Made by a program: the position numbers and the translations under genes | Shown: piece after piece, positions 36,065 through 44,353 of the stretch | How the letters are laid out: the number at the start of each line of letters is the position of its first letter | How positions within the stretch are numbered: the stretch's first letter is position 1 | The notes under the pieces: model-generated | What the model saw: only the letters and a program-made list of their open reading frames with translations | Databases searched by the model: none | Told to the model about the DNA's origin: nothing | From: a gamma proteobacterium symbiont of Ctena orbiculata | GTDB lineage: Bacteria > Pseudomonadota > Gammaproteobacteria > Chromatiales > Chromatiaceae | Length of the DNA: 64,000 nt | Assembly (NCBI GenBank): GCA_003058495.1 | Contig: QBVC01000011.1 | Coordinates: 1 to 64,000, forward strand | Direction: 5' to 3'

Positions 36065-37069
36065 GTGAGCCAAAGCGATACCTTGAATGAACTGGTGCAG
36101 GCAGAAGACAGGGCGGTGATGGCAAAGGCCGCCGAGTGGCTGCGCGAGGGCAAAAGGGTCGTCCTCGCGACGGTGACCCATACCTGGGGCTCCTCACCCC
36201 GGCCGCCCGGCTCGCTGATGGCGATGAATCATCAGGGCCGCTTCATCGGCTCGGTCTCCGGGGGCTGCGTCGAAGAGGAGTTGATCGGGCGCTATCGCAA
36301 GGGGGAGCTTGCCGACCGGCTGCCGGTCTCGGTGGGGTTCGGCGTCGGCAGCCAGGAGGCCGGACGGCTCGGGCTCCCCTGCGGCGGACGCCTGCAGGTC
36401 ACCGTCGAGCCCCTCGCTTCCGCCGCCTCGATCGAGGCGCTGTTGCAGCGTATGGATCTGGGTGAACTGGTTGCCCGACAGCTGTCACTCGATTCCGGTG
36501 AGGTCACCCTGGCGGAGGGTGAAGGCCATCCCGAGTTGAGCCTGACGGATGAACGCCTGGTCAAGGTCTTTGGCGCCGGCTGGCAGCTGCTGCTGATCGG
36601 GGATGGGCAGTTGGCCCGCTACCTGGCCAGGATGGCGCGCATGCTCGACTACCGGGTGACGATCTGCGATCCCCGGGAGGAGTTTGCCGATCCCGATCCG
36701 CTCCCCGACGTCGTCTACACCCGTCGGATGCCGGATGACGCGGTGCGCGCCCTGGCCGCGAAGCCGCGCACCGCCGTGGTGACCCTGGCCCACGATCCGA
36801 AACAGGACGACATGGCACTGCTCGAGGCCCTTGAGACCAACGCCTTCTACATCGGCGCCCTGGGCTCGAGGCGCTCAGCCGCAAAGCGGCATGATCGCCT
36901 GTTGAAGATGGGTTGCACCCCCCGGCAATTGGAGCGCGTGCATGGCCCCGCCGGGGTGGCGATCGGCAGCAAGCGGCCCTCGGAGATCGCCCTCTCCATC
37001 ATGGCCGAGATCACCGCGACCCGAAACGGGATTGCGGCTGTCGCTGACAGGGTGACCGCAGAGGCGTGA
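36065..37069 (+). CDS. xdhC: XdhC/CoxI family molybdenum hydroxylase maturation factor
   Basis: A 334-residue protein with the XdhC_CoxI N-terminal domain (ATVTHTWGSSPRPPGSLMAM and GSVSGGCVEEELI) and a C-terminal NAD-binding-like XdhC_C domain (LLLIGDGQLARYLARMARML, and FYIGALGSRRSAAKRHDRLL). XdhC proteins take MCD or sulfurated cofactor to molybdenum hydroxylases, so this factor is expected to serve IorAB, 135 bp upstream. Start is GTG at 36065 behind GAAAGG. The MCD synthase mocA lies about 6 kb downstream beyond the integron. Confidence 0.92.
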   Translation: MSQSDTLNELVQAEDRAVMAKAAEWLREGKRVVLATVTHTWGSSPRPPGSLMAMNHQGRFIGSVSGGCVEEELIGRYRKGELADRLPVSVGFGVGSQEAGRLGLPCGGRLQVTVEPLASAASIEALLQRMDLGELVARQLSLDSGEVTLAEGEGHPELSLTDERLVKVFGAGWQLLLIGDGQLARYLARMARMLDYRVTICDPREEFADPDPLPDVVYTRRMPDDAVRALAAKPRTAVVTLAHDPKQDDMALLEALETNAFYIGALGSRRSAAKRHDRLLKMGCTPRQLERVHGPAGVAIGSKRPSEIALSIMAEITATRNGIAAVADRVTAEA

Positions 37070-37291
37070 AGACAGCCGAACGGGGATTTGCTAACCTTAG
37101 CCTGTTTTGTCCACCGCCCGGCATCCCATGAGGCCCGATGTGGGGGGAGTTCCCATCGAGTCCAAGATGGGGGGGCTTCACAGATGAAAATATAGACGAG
37201 TTTGTTGTTGCCCAGTCTTCGGTTATCCCTTTCCCTCTCGCCGATTCCTTCCATCTTGCCATGGCTATGGCAGCCCGGGAAATGATCGGGT

Positions 37292-38038
37292 ATGGAGATC
37301 TGGCAGATCGTCATCCTGGCGCTTGTCGGTGTTGCCGCCGGCTGGATCAATGTGATGGCGGGGGGCGGTTCCCTGCTGACCGTCCCGGTAATGCTCTTCA
37401 TGGGCGTCCCCGGACCCGTGGCGAACGGCACCAACCGCATCGCCATACTGGCGCAGAACATCACGGCGGTGGCGACCTTTCGTCGCCGGGGTTACGCCGA
37501 TTTTAAACTGGGGATGAGCCTCGCCGCGGCCGCCTCGCTGGGGGCCCTGTTCGGCGCCTCCCTGGGTGTGCATCTGGAGGGCGAGTGGTTCGACCGCGTA
37601 GTGGCGCTGGTGATGATCGCGGTGATGGTGCTGATGGCTACCGGACACGACCGGATAAAACCGGTCGGCGGCGAAGCCAAGGCGCAAAACCTGGTCGCGG
37701 GTCATCTGCTGATGGTCGGGGCCGGTTTCTGGGGCGGCTTCATTCAGATCGGCGTCGGCTTCATTCTGATGCCGATCCTGCACAGGGTCATGCATCTGGA
37801 CCTGGTGCGGGTCAACATGTACAAGGTCCTCATCGTCCTGGTCTACACCCTGGTTGCCCTGATCGTCTTCAATTCCCAGTTGGAACTGCTGTGGTGGACC
37901 GGGCTCGGTCTTGCCGTCGGCACCTCAATCGGCGGTTGGCTGGGGGCGCATACGACCATCAGCCGTGGCGAAGCCCTGATTCGCAGGGTGCTCTACCTGG
38001 CGCTGTCGGCCTTTATCGTGAAGTTGCTGTTCTTCTAA
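37292..38038 (+). CDS. TauE/SafE (TSUP) family permease
   Basis: A 248-residue membrane protein with about eight hydrophobic segments. The N-terminal GVAAGWINVMAGGGSLLTVP and the NGTNRIAILAQN block, repeated as GGFIQIGVGFILMPIL, are the TSUP signature. Members move sulfite, sulfoacetate or small organic anions across the inner membrane. Here it lies between xdhC and the integron, so it could serve the hydroxylase substrate or product, but no evidence names one. Confidence 0.9.
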   Translation: MEIWQIVILALVGVAAGWINVMAGGGSLLTVPVMLFMGVPGPVANGTNRIAILAQNITAVATFRRRGYADFKLGMSLAAAASLGALFGASLGVHLEGEWFDRVVALVMIAVMVLMATGHDRIKPVGGEAKAQNLVAGHLLMVGAGFWGGFIQIGVGFILMPILHRVMHLDLVRVNMYKVLIVLVYTLVALIVFNSQLELLWWTGLGLAVGTSIGGWLGAHTTISRGEALIRRVLYLALSAFIVKLLFF

Positions 38039-38125
38039 AAACCTGTCACAGGCCAACCCCGCCCGCGAGTCGGTCAAGAGGACTCCTCGCACCCCGACCA
38101 CCCCGGCCGATCACATGGGGGTAGA

Positions 38126-39038
38126 TCATCTTTCACCGCTACGGGGATCCTGTGCAACCCGGCTGGCAGGAAACAGGTATTGCCAGCGGAGTTCCTTGTC
38201 GTACACACTCCATGACACGCATGCCGGTGCCGTACATCAGATGCAGGATGAGTCGGTTGACGCCGGACAGTTGCATGAACAGGGAATTTATTTCCCCGGT
38301 GCTCAAAACCGTAGGGATGCGTTTCGGTTTTTTTGAGCGTTTGAAAGGGCCTATTTTCCCCAAAGGTCTTTCTAAAACATGGGCATAGAAAAAGACAAGC
38401 GCATTGAGCGCCTGTGATTGAGTCGCCCCGGCCACCTTGCGCTGCAACGTCAAATGTTCTAGAAAGGAGGCAACCTCCGGTTCTTTGCAGTCACAGGGAT
38501 GCCTATTGTTGTGAAAACGAAGGTAACGGTTGATCCAGCCAAGATAGCTCTTCTCCGTGTTGGTGGAGTAGTCGGGGAGCCTGATCGCAACCAAAAAACG
38601 GCGGTAGAGGTCAGGGTGTGTCTTGGCGAGGTGGTTGTTAGGGTCATCGACCGCCTTATCGATCATTTCATAGCTGCGGGCAATCGTCGCATGGTCGCTC
38701 TCCAGCGCATGCGTGCCGTTCAACCAATGATCCCAATCAAATCCGCTGCTCCATGGCCGCCGCAAAAAGTGGCCGAACAGAAGCCTCAACGCATCAATCT
38801 TCTGACGATACTGCCAAGCATTGATATTGGGTTGTCTTCCTATCCGTTCAAGCCAGCGTTCAACCGTTTCGGCCGTATGAGATCTCAGGCGTACGCCGGG
38901 ATGATCAGCAATAAATCCCTCTACGTGGCGCCGATACCATGGGATTGCCTTCGGCGGAATGCGAAATCGTTTAAGCAGATCTGCGTAATTGGTCCAAAAT
39001 TGACCAATTCGTGGGTCGGGCGCTTCTCTGATATCCAT
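38126..39038 (-). pseudogene. intI: Integron integrase, inactivated (internal deletion, frameshift, lost 3' end)
   Basis: The N-terminal part is a clear IntI-type tyrosine recombinase: STNTEKSYLGWINRYLRFHN, GATQSQALNALVFFYAHVL, RSKKPKRIPTVLSTGEIN and LMYGTGMRVMEC (box I Arg). At about 38200 the frame jumps: the next frame reads DKELRWQYLFPASRVAQDPR, the conserved WQYVFPAS region that normally lies about 70 residues later. So an internal deletion with a frameshift has removed the middle, and at 38126 the frame stops before box II and the catalytic Tyr. It cannot recombine. It has the long N-terminal extension of chromosomal integrases and faces away from the cassettes, as expected. Confidence 0.93.
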
Positions 39039-39163
39039 GAGAATCCTTGCTGCAAACAGCGTTCTTCCTTGAATGAGAACATTTATAGTACAATTGGCAA
39101 GATATTACAATATTTTTTTCCGGCGGCATAACACGATAATTAGAGCCGGCAATATAATCACCG

Positions 39164-39170
39164 GTTAGCG
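39164..39170 (+). other. attI-like core site
   Basis: GTTAGCG (39164-39170) stands 138 bp upstream of intI and 6 bp before the first cassette start, where the attI recombination point is expected. It matches GTTRRRY at five of seven positions. The preceding CGGCGGCATAACACGATAAT and GAGCCGGC also form a dyad. Confidence 0.5.
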
Positions 39171-39175
39171 AAAAT

Positions 39176-39562
39176 ATGGAAAACGAAATTCTTAGTACCG
39201 TGCAAACAATACGTGGCTATCTCTTTGTAATTGTCATAGCAGTGATAATTTGGGTGACATTAAAAATTGTTGATACTTTTATGAATGGTCTAGGGAGGTG
39301 GATAAAAGCATGGGATGAACACTTTAATAGCAATGCTGGTCGTCTACTTGCGGAGGGTTCGTATCAAGATGCTATTGAATACTGTAAAAAAAGGCTTAAA
39401 AAACAGCCTGATCACTTGAACGCTAATTGGTACATTGCAAAGGCATATTATTACTTGAAAGAATATAAATTATCACAAGAGCATTTTGAAAAAGTTATAT
39501 ATTTAGAGCCCGAATGGGAAAAGGACATAAATGTTTACCTTGAAAAGATTGGCGGTCGCTAA
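39176..39562 (+). CDS. Cassette 1: membrane-anchored TPR protein
   Basis: A 128-residue protein: one N-terminal transmembrane helix (YLFVIVIAVIIWVTLKIV, about 15-32) and two TPR-like helical repeats (LLAEGSYQDAIEYCKKRL and YYLKEYKLSQEHFEKVIYLE). The TPR part faces the cytoplasm or periplasm depending on orientation; function is unknown. Its TAA stop lies inside the attC R'' site (CGCTAAC), as is common in integron cassettes. AT content is much higher than in the flanking genes. Confidence 0.8.
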   Translation: MENEILSTVQTIRGYLFVIVIAVIIWVTLKIVDTFMNGLGRWIKAWDEHFNSNAGRLLAEGSYQDAIEYCKKRLKKQPDHLNANWYIAKAYYYLKEYKLSQEHFEKVIYLEPEWEKDINVYLEKIGGR

Positions 39563-39630
39563 CCAGGCTTTCCAGCGGACACAGTTGCTAACGCGCCTGC
39601 ACCGCTGAAAGCGACGTAATAACGCTTAGG
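39557..39630 (+). other. attC site of cassette 1
   Basis: R'' CGCTAAC at 39557; stem GCTTTC-CAGCGG pairs with CCGCTG-AAAGC, leaving one unpaired base, the extrahelical base that IntI uses to choose the strand. The closing core at 39624-39630 is GCTTAGG, an imperfect GTTRRRY. Confidence 0.75.
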
Positions 39631-39640
39631 TACAGATACC

Positions 39641-40009
39641 ATGAAGGTAAAAAGAATCGTAGCAAATGTAAAAGCCGATAATACGGAAGAAGCTAAAGTC
39701 TTCTATGAACCTGTATTTAGTTTAGATTTGGTGATGGATCTCGGATGGATAAAAACGTTTAGTGCAGGAGACGAAATGCCCGTCCAAATAAGTGTTGCGT
39801 CGGAAGGTGGTTCAGGAACTCCTGTCCCTGATATATCTATCGAGGTCGACGACATCGACGAAGTAATCCGTAGAGTCAACTTATACAATTTTAAAATAGA
39901 GTACGGTCCTGTGTCTGAACCTTGGGGTGTTCGTCGGTTCTATGTCCGGGATCCATTTGGTACGCTTGTTAATGTCTTGCAACATTCACAAGACCCAGAC
40001 ACGTTATAA
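39641..40009 (+). CDS. Cassette 2: VOC/glyoxalase superfamily protein
   Basis: A 122-residue single-repeat VOC fold protein: KRIVANVKADNTEEAKVFYE at the N-terminus, DISIEVDDIDEVIRRV in the middle, and the usual GVRRFYVRDPFGTLVNVLQH ending. The order matches the bleomycin-resistance/dioxygenase-type VOC family, often found in cassettes as antibiotic-binding or isomerase proteins. Metal ligands are incomplete, so a binding role is as likely as catalysis. The stop TAA overlaps the next attC R'' (TTATAAC). Confidence 0.88.
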   Translation: MKVKRIVANVKADNTEEAKVFYEPVFSLDLVMDLGWIKTFSAGDEMPVQISVASEGGSGTPVPDISIEVDDIDEVIRRVNLYNFKIEYGPVSEPWGVRRFYVRDPFGTLVNVLQHSQDPDTL

Positions 40010-40093
40010 CAAGGCCAGCCAAAATTGTGCAAGCTGCTTCGTAGCTCGCACCGACTCGCAACAAGTTACTCGTCTTTGCTGGCGGCGTTATGT
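40004..40093 (+). other. attC site of cassette 2
   Basis: 90-bp site from TTATAAC to GTTATGT. L'' GGCCAGC-C-AAA pairs with L' TTTGCTGGC, again with one extrahelical base, and the middle forms GTGC-A-AGCT/AGCT-C-GCAC. This is the clearest attC of the array and leaves little doubt that it is an integron. Confidence 0.9.
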
Positions 40094-40150
40094 TGCCAAG
40101 TTACCCATGAAAAGCAGACATCTCACTACAACCTTATGAGGAGTCTTGAG

Positions 40151-40489
40151 ATGACTAAACCTCTAGATCTAGCAGAAAAATATATGAGATCATTTTTTGG
40201 TATGGAGCCACTAGAAAAAATGCGCGCTATCTTGGCAGAAGATTTACTGTTTGAAGGCCCGTTCCTTAAATCATTTACTGCAAAAGAGTATCTTGACTCA
40301 TTGCACGAAAATCCGCCAGAAGATGTCAGCTATGTTGTGGAAGAGGCTTATGAAGACGAAAACTCAGCTTGTTTAGTATATTGGTTCTCAAAGCCTGGAG
40401 TAGATACACGTATGGCTCAAACATTTGAAATTAGAGATGGAAAAATACATAAAATAAAGCTGGTCTTTGATACAGAAGCATTCAAATGA
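40151..40489 (+). CDS. Cassette 3: SnoaL-like/NTF2-fold protein
   Basis: A 112-residue protein of the NTF2-like superfamily: short helix LDLAEKYMRSFFGMEPLEKM, then the block LAEDLLFEGPFLKSFTAKEY and the strand RMAQTFEIRDGKIHKIKLVFD. This is the SnoaL-like arrangement. ATG at 40151 is preferred because GGAG precedes it; the frame extends further upstream without a better start. No active-site residues can be named. It is AT-rich and lies between two attC sites. Confidence 0.8.
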   Translation: MTKPLDLAEKYMRSFFGMEPLEKMRAILAEDLLFEGPFLKSFTAKEYLDSLHENPPEDVSYVVEEAYEDENSACLVYWFSKPGVDTRMAQTFEIRDGKIHKIKLVFDTEAFK

Positions 40490-40557
40490 CAGGGCCAGTC
40501 AGTAGGTCGAATCTAAGCAGCGCTCCTGAGTGCGTCGGCTGAACTCAACCGTTAAGG
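40487..40557 (+). other. Degenerate attC site of cassette 3
   Basis: The region ends in GTTAAGG (40551-40557) seven bases before the next ATG at 40564. The stem pairing is poor, so I rate it by its position and its right-hand core only. Confidence 0.4.
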
Positions 40558-40563
40558 CGGGAA

Positions 40564-40986
40564 ATGAACCCATACAGTTTTATGATTTCACTTAGAGCTA
40601 AGCATCCAAAGGAAGATTTGGCCTTTATGGATAAATTATTCGCTAAACGACCCCAAGCCAGCTGGGTTGCTGGTGAAGAAAGAATAACACCAAGAGGCAC
40701 ATCGATCGGCGGTACACGATCGAATAGCTATTGGGTTTACCGGTTGACTGAAGAGGAAACTCATTCTGATACATCGCTGTTAGAGGATTATCTTGAAAAT
40801 ATATATAAGGAAATTATTCCAAAAATAGAATCGTTGGAAGCGTTTCTTGATTCCGGTGGCAGGCTGGAGTTATATGTTTCACTTTATGGCTCGAGAAATT
40901 ATGGCCTGGTCTTGAATCCGGGCTTACTTGCTCGTCTAGGCGCGGCAGGGATCGAGTTACAATTGGATATTCATCCCGAGAAATGA
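40564..40986 (+). CDS. Cassette 4: DUF4279 family protein
   Basis: A 140-residue soluble protein with a short N-terminal strand (YSFMISLRAKHPKEDLAFMD), a middle with SWVAGEERITPRGTSIGGTR, and a C-terminal GGRLELYVSLYGSRNYGLVL, the pattern of DUF4279, a family common in integron cassettes and near toxin systems. Function is unknown; some members are suspected immunity proteins. AT-rich. GGCGGGAA before ATG is a usable ribosome site. Confidence 0.8.
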   Translation: MNPYSFMISLRAKHPKEDLAFMDKLFAKRPQASWVAGEERITPRGTSIGGTRSNSYWVYRLTEEETHSDTSLLEDYLENIYKEIIPKIESLEAFLDSGGRLELYVSLYGSRNYGLVLNPGLLARLGAAGIELQLDIHPEK

Positions 40987-40999
40987 ATAGGCCTATAAT

Positions 41000-41038
41000 A
41001 AGTAACAAGACAGTGGTTCGTTAACGTATCTGTTAGAG
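41000..41038 (+). other. Degenerate attC site of cassette 4
   Basis: AAGTAAC at 41000 and GTTAGAG at 41032-41038 stand as the outer cores, with an inner GTTAACG (41020-41026). It is short, about 40 bp, so the site is probably deleted inside. Confidence 0.35.
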
Positions 41039-41077
41039 GATTAAAGTGCCAGGGAATAATAGAAGGATTGGAAAGTA

Positions 41078-41926
41078 ATGATCAAGAGTAAAAGAGACAT
41101 GAGAGAACTTTTACCATTCGCATTTGCAACTACCCTAACCACTGTCTGCTCAAGCATGGAGGTCGCGGCAGAACAAACCAACGGGCTTGTCTTGGCATCC
41201 GAACTCAAGTGGGAGCAGTTAAACCCCGCTCGCGGCGACAGGAGTCCCAAGGCTGCTACGCTTTGGGGCGATCGCAAAGGCGCTGTGCCGACAGGCTTCC
41301 TCGCCAAATTCGTGGATGGCTTCTCGTCCCCACCTCATATTCACAATGTCACCTACCGTGCGGTCGTGATAAGCGGAGGCATTCATAACGATGATCCCAA
41401 CGCCGCTGCCATGTGGATGCCCGCCGGATCTTTCTGGACCCAGCCGAAGGGTGAGGTGCATATTACCGCGGCCAGGGGCAATACCAATGTGGCGCTGGTG
41501 GAAATCGACGAGGGACCCTACCTCGTACTCCCTGTTGAGAAGGCGTTTGACAGTGGAGAAAGACCGATTAACCTGGACGCATCAAACATTGTGTGGGTTG
41601 TTCCACCGGGAATGCCGGCCTCTTCCAACGGACCGAAGATCGCCTATCTCTGGGGCAGTCAACAGGAAGGCCAGGCTAACGGAACCTTTGTCAAGCTCCC
41701 GACGGGATTTAGGGGAAAAATACGAAGCACCGGCTCGACCTTCCGTGCTGTAGTGATCAAGGGTCAACCAGAGTACCAAGTCAGTGAAACAGAGGTTAAG
41801 ACATTGGAGCCGGGAAGTTATTTTGGCTCGGTGGGAACCCCGATACATAACGTATCGTCCATGGGCGGCGAGGAGAGCGTCCTTTACATACGCACTAATG
41901 GCAACTACGAAGTCAAGCCAAATTGA
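41078..41926 (+). CDS. Cassette 5: secreted bicupin protein (DUF4437)
   Basis: A 282-residue exported protein. A hydrophobic N-terminal stretch ([20 protein letters not shown]) is a signal peptide, and two cupin-like halves follow. The first has [20 protein letters not shown] with two His that can bind metal; the second has [18 protein letters not shown] and [18 protein letters not shown]. This is the DUF4437 arrangement. The start is supported by AAGGA upstream. It is longer than a typical cassette gene but is bracketed by integron cores. Confidence 0.85.
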   Translation: MIKSKRDMRELLPFAFATTLTTVCSSMEVAAEQTNGLVLASELKWEQLNPARGDRSPKAATLWGDRKGAVPTGFLAKFVDGFSSPPHIHNVTYRAVVISGGIHNDDPNAAAMWMPAGSFWTQPKGEVHITAARGNTNVALVEIDEGPYLVLPVEKAFDSGERPINLDASNIVWVVPPGMPASSNGPKIAYLWGSQQEGQANGTFVKLPTGFRGKIRSTGSTFRAVVIKGQPEYQVSETEVKTLEPGSYFGSVGTPIHNVSSMGGEESVLYIRTNGNYEVKPN

Positions 41927-42050
41927 GTGAGATTGCTCCTGCTGTCATACAGAGAACTGTCAATGGCAGGCCGGTACACATCAAGGCAGGCTGACTGGGG
42001 CAACTGACGACGCCGCGCTGAACGGGTGAAAAAGAATCAAGAGTAGTTAT

Positions 42051-42157
42051 GGCTAACCGCATTTACGATCATTGTGATCATATGCACTGGCTTGTCCATC
42101 CCAAGATATGAAGGTAAAGCGGTGAAACCGGCATGCAATCAGCAATAACGGTTAGAC
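42051..42157 (+). other. Possible attC site of cassette 5
   Basis: GGCTAAC (42051-42057) to GTTAGAC (42151-42157), the latter a perfect GTTRRRY. CCGC-A-TTTAC pairs with GTAAA-GCGG around 42057-42135 with one extrahelical A. The site ends 11 bases before the next ATG, the usual cassette arrangement. Confidence 0.5.
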
Positions 42158-42168
42158 CGATAAAATAG

Positions 42169-42342
42169 ATGCAAACGCTCATCCTGTTGCTTGTAATCGT
42201 AATTCTGCTTGTGCTGTTATTTTCAATGTACAAGGCATATTCAACGGAACATGATCAAGATGGTAATATCCTATCAGCCTTGCTGAGGAAGTACTGGTGG
42301 GTGTTGCCCATAATAATTATTCTCTTGTCACTACTCAGATGA
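42169..42342 (+). CDS. Cassette 6: tiny two-helix membrane protein
   Basis: A 57-residue protein too short for most gene callers: two hydrophobic helices (LILLLVIVILLVLLF near the N-terminus and WWVLPIIIILLSLL at the C-terminus) joined by a short charged loop (STEHDQDGN). It starts 11 bases after the core GTTAGAC. Size and position suit a small cassette protein. I know no family; small membrane proteins of this kind can be toxins. Confidence 0.5.
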   Translation: MQTLILLLVIVILLVLLFSMYKAYSTEHDQDGNILSALLRKYWWVLPIIIILLSLLR

Positions 42343-42763
42343 TATGACACTTGGTCGGTGCCTATGATCAACCCACAGGCCGGCAATCCGACTTCGGGCC
42401 AATTGTGTATTAGGTTGCAGAGAGTCCAAGGCGAGTCAGTAGAAAGAAAAAAACGAAGATTCTGATCACGCTTCTCACGCTGACACCATGCCCTTCCATC
42501 GGCACCTTGTCGTTATAAAACAAGTAGCCAACCCCACAGAAAAAATACCCTGTTCACCCGATTTACAACGGTGAAGATGGGTGATATACAACTGATTGTT
42601 GGATTTGAAATGGCTGGTTGATTAGTAAACGGAAAGAGGCAATGCTTTTTCGCAACTATTTGGTGTGCTGTCTAATTTTAAAGATAAAGGGCATGGCTCT
42701 ATTGCATGTAATCAAAAATAAAATACCCGTCAATCAGGGCCGGATTTATTAGGAATATATATC
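42343..42763. other. Gap after the last cassette
   Basis: About 420 bp, AT-rich, with no open frame that I can support. It might hold remnants of deleted cassettes. Confidence 0.4.
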
Positions 42764-43285
42764 ATGAAAACTTACAGTAAGATCATCGCGGCTGCAGCAT
42801 GCGTACTCTCACTCTCGGCCTATGCCGACGGTTACCGGGTTGTGGAACTCGGTGGGGGCAGTCCAAGCGATATACCCTGGGTCAGAATCATCACCAATCA
42901 GACCGATTGGGAGGATCTTGCACGGGAATCCTATGCGACAGACGGGATGAGTCCAGTGGTGCTCTGTGGCGATACGCCAATGGGTATAGATTGTATGGAA
43001 CCGCCTCCCGCAGTCGATTTCGAAACGGAACAGGTAGTCGTCGGCGGGCTTGGACTGCAGCCCGACAGTGGACACACCATGGTGGTTTCCAACGTCTTTG
43101 CGTCGGAATCGTCAGGTTATCAGTATGTCGGCGTCACGGATATCGTTCCCGGCTCGGGGTGTGCCACGCTGCCTGTGGTGACCAATCCGATGATCGCGAT
43201 CGTGGTGGAGAAAACCGGTCTGCCGCTCAGGCTGGGGTTCTCCATCGCTACGACAAACTGCGAGATCTTGACCCTGGACCTGTAG
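42764..43285 (+). CDS. Exported protein with PrcB-like C-terminal domain
   Basis: A 173-residue exported protein. Signal peptide (MKTYSKIIAAAACVLSLSA, cleavage after AYA). The second half has VDFETEQVVVGGLGLQPDSG followed by HTMVVSNV, the strand-turn pattern of the PrcB_C (protease complex-stabilising) domain. Four cysteines (in VVLCGDT, GIDCMEP, GSGCATL and TTNCEIL) could make two disulfides. I know the domain by pattern; no protease partner is close. It follows the integron and precedes mocA by 86 bp. Confidence 0.65.
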   Translation: MKTYSKIIAAAACVLSLSAYADGYRVVELGGGSPSDIPWVRIITNQTDWEDLARESYATDGMSPVVLCGDTPMGIDCMEPPPAVDFETEQVVVGGLGLQPDSGHTMVVSNVFASESSGYQYVGVTDIVPGSGCATLPVVTNPMIAIVVEKTGLPLRLGFSIATTNCEILTLDL

Positions 43286-43371
43286 CAAGCGGCAAAACTC
43301 AACCGATTCCACCAATCCAACAACCCGTGACAACCACAAACCGACATTGAGGGATTGGCTTTGATAAAGCA

Positions 43372-43947
43372 ATGAGCGGGATCCAAGGCATACTGCTGGC
43401 AGCCGGCACCGGCCGACGCTTCGGTCGCCACAAGCTGCTCCATCCGCTGCCTTCCGGCGACTCGATGGGTGTTGCGGCGGCGCGCAGCCTGATCGCCGCG
43501 CTGCCCAATACCCTGGCGGTCATCCAGCCGCAGGATCGTCAGCTGGCCGATCTGTTCACGGCCCTGGGACTCTCCCTGGTGGTAAACAGTGAGGCGGAAC
43601 AGGGCATGGGGCGAAGCCTGGCCGCGGGCGTAGGGGCCAGTGCCGATGCCTCGGGCTGGGTGGTGGCCCTGGCCGACATGCCCTGGATTACGCCAGAGAC
43701 CATCCTCTCGGTGGCCCGGGCGCTGGAGCAGGGCGCCTCCATGGCGGCGCCCGTCTATCGGCAACGCCGCGGTCACCCGGTGGGTTTCGCGCGGCAATGG
43801 CGAGAGCCGTTGCTGGCCTTGCAGGGGGATGCGGGCGCGCGTCGCCTGCTGGCGGCCCATCCCGACGAGCTGCTGCTGCTACCCAGCGATGATCCCGGTG
43901 TGCTGCTCGACATCGACCATGAAGATGACCTGAGGCGTGAACCTTAG
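43372..43947 (+). CDS. mocA: Molybdenum cofactor cytidylyltransferase (MocA/NTP-transferase)
   Basis: A 191-residue nucleotidyltransferase of the MobA/MocA group. GILLAAGTGRRFGRHKLL is the nucleotide-binding loop, ADMPWITPETI has the catalytic Asp, and RGHPVGFARQW is the conserved later block. It makes molybdopterin cytosine dinucleotide, the cofactor used by IorB-type enzymes, which ties it to iorAB and xdhC about 6-10 kb upstream. It overlaps the next gene, on the other strand, by 4 bp at the 3' end. Confidence 0.88.
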   Translation: MSGIQGILLAAGTGRRFGRHKLLHPLPSGDSMGVAAARSLIAALPNTLAVIQPQDRQLADLFTALGLSLVVNSEAEQGMGRSLAAGVGASADASGWVVALADMPWITPETILSVARALEQGASMAAPVYRQRRGHPVGFARQWREPLLALQGDAGARRLLAAHPDELLLLPSDDPGVLLDIDHEDDLRREP

Positions 43948-44243
43948 CTGTCCGGCCACCTGCGATGGGCCGGAAAGCGTCCATCGGCCTCGGGAATCAG
44001 CCCCTCATCCGCGAGCCTGCGGTACTGCCTCTCGTTGCCCGGGTAGTCGGCGATCCGCCGCTGCCCGGTGATCAGTCGATACCAGGGGAGGTCGCTTCCC
44101 CTGGGGAGGGTGCGCAGCCAGGCCAGCACCTGGCGTACATGGACGCCGCAGAGCTTGGCCATATCCCCGTAGCTGCAGTAGCGGCCGGGCGGGATCGAGG
44201 CCAGGGTGGTGTAGAAGATCCTGCGCAGCTCCTCCCTGGCCAC
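43944..44243 (-). CDS. atl: Alkyltransferase-like DNA repair protein (ATL/MGMT family)
   Basis: A 99-residue protein with the MGMT DNA-binding fold: SIPPGRYCSYGDMAKLCG and VHVRQVLAWL, then LPWYRLITGQRRIADY. The PCHR motif of alkyltransferases is here PWYR, with Trp in place of the alkyl-acceptor Cys, so it cannot remove the alkyl group itself. ATL proteins bind O6-alkylguanine and hand it to nucleotide-excision repair. The protein has the typical 100-residue length. It ends against mocA. Confidence 0.9.
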   Translation of the reverse strand: MAREELRRIFYTTLASIPPGRYCSYGDMAKLCGVHVRQVLAWLRTLPRGSDLPWYRLITGQRRIADYPGNERQYRRLADEGLIPEADGRFPAHRRWPDS

Positions 44244-44353
44244 TAGCGCGACTCCCTATGGATGGTCATGACATGCATCTGCCTTAACAATTTTGGCGTA
44301 TGGTTATAGAACCCACGCTATCAATCAACAACAACAGTCGCAAGGAATCCCCC

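Larger units (their letters stand above)
38126..42342. mobile_element. Fossil chromosomal integron with five or six cassettes
   Basis: Order from left: intI pseudogene reading left, attI-like core at 39164, then plus-strand cassettes at 39176, 39641, 40151, 40564, 41078 and 42169. The cassette genes are AT-rich against their neighbours, unrelated in function, and separated by attC sites, of which 39557-39630 and 40004-40093 are clear. Each cassette start codon lies a short way after a GTTRRRY-type core. The integrase is dead, so the array is stable unless another integrase acts in trans. Confidence 0.85.
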
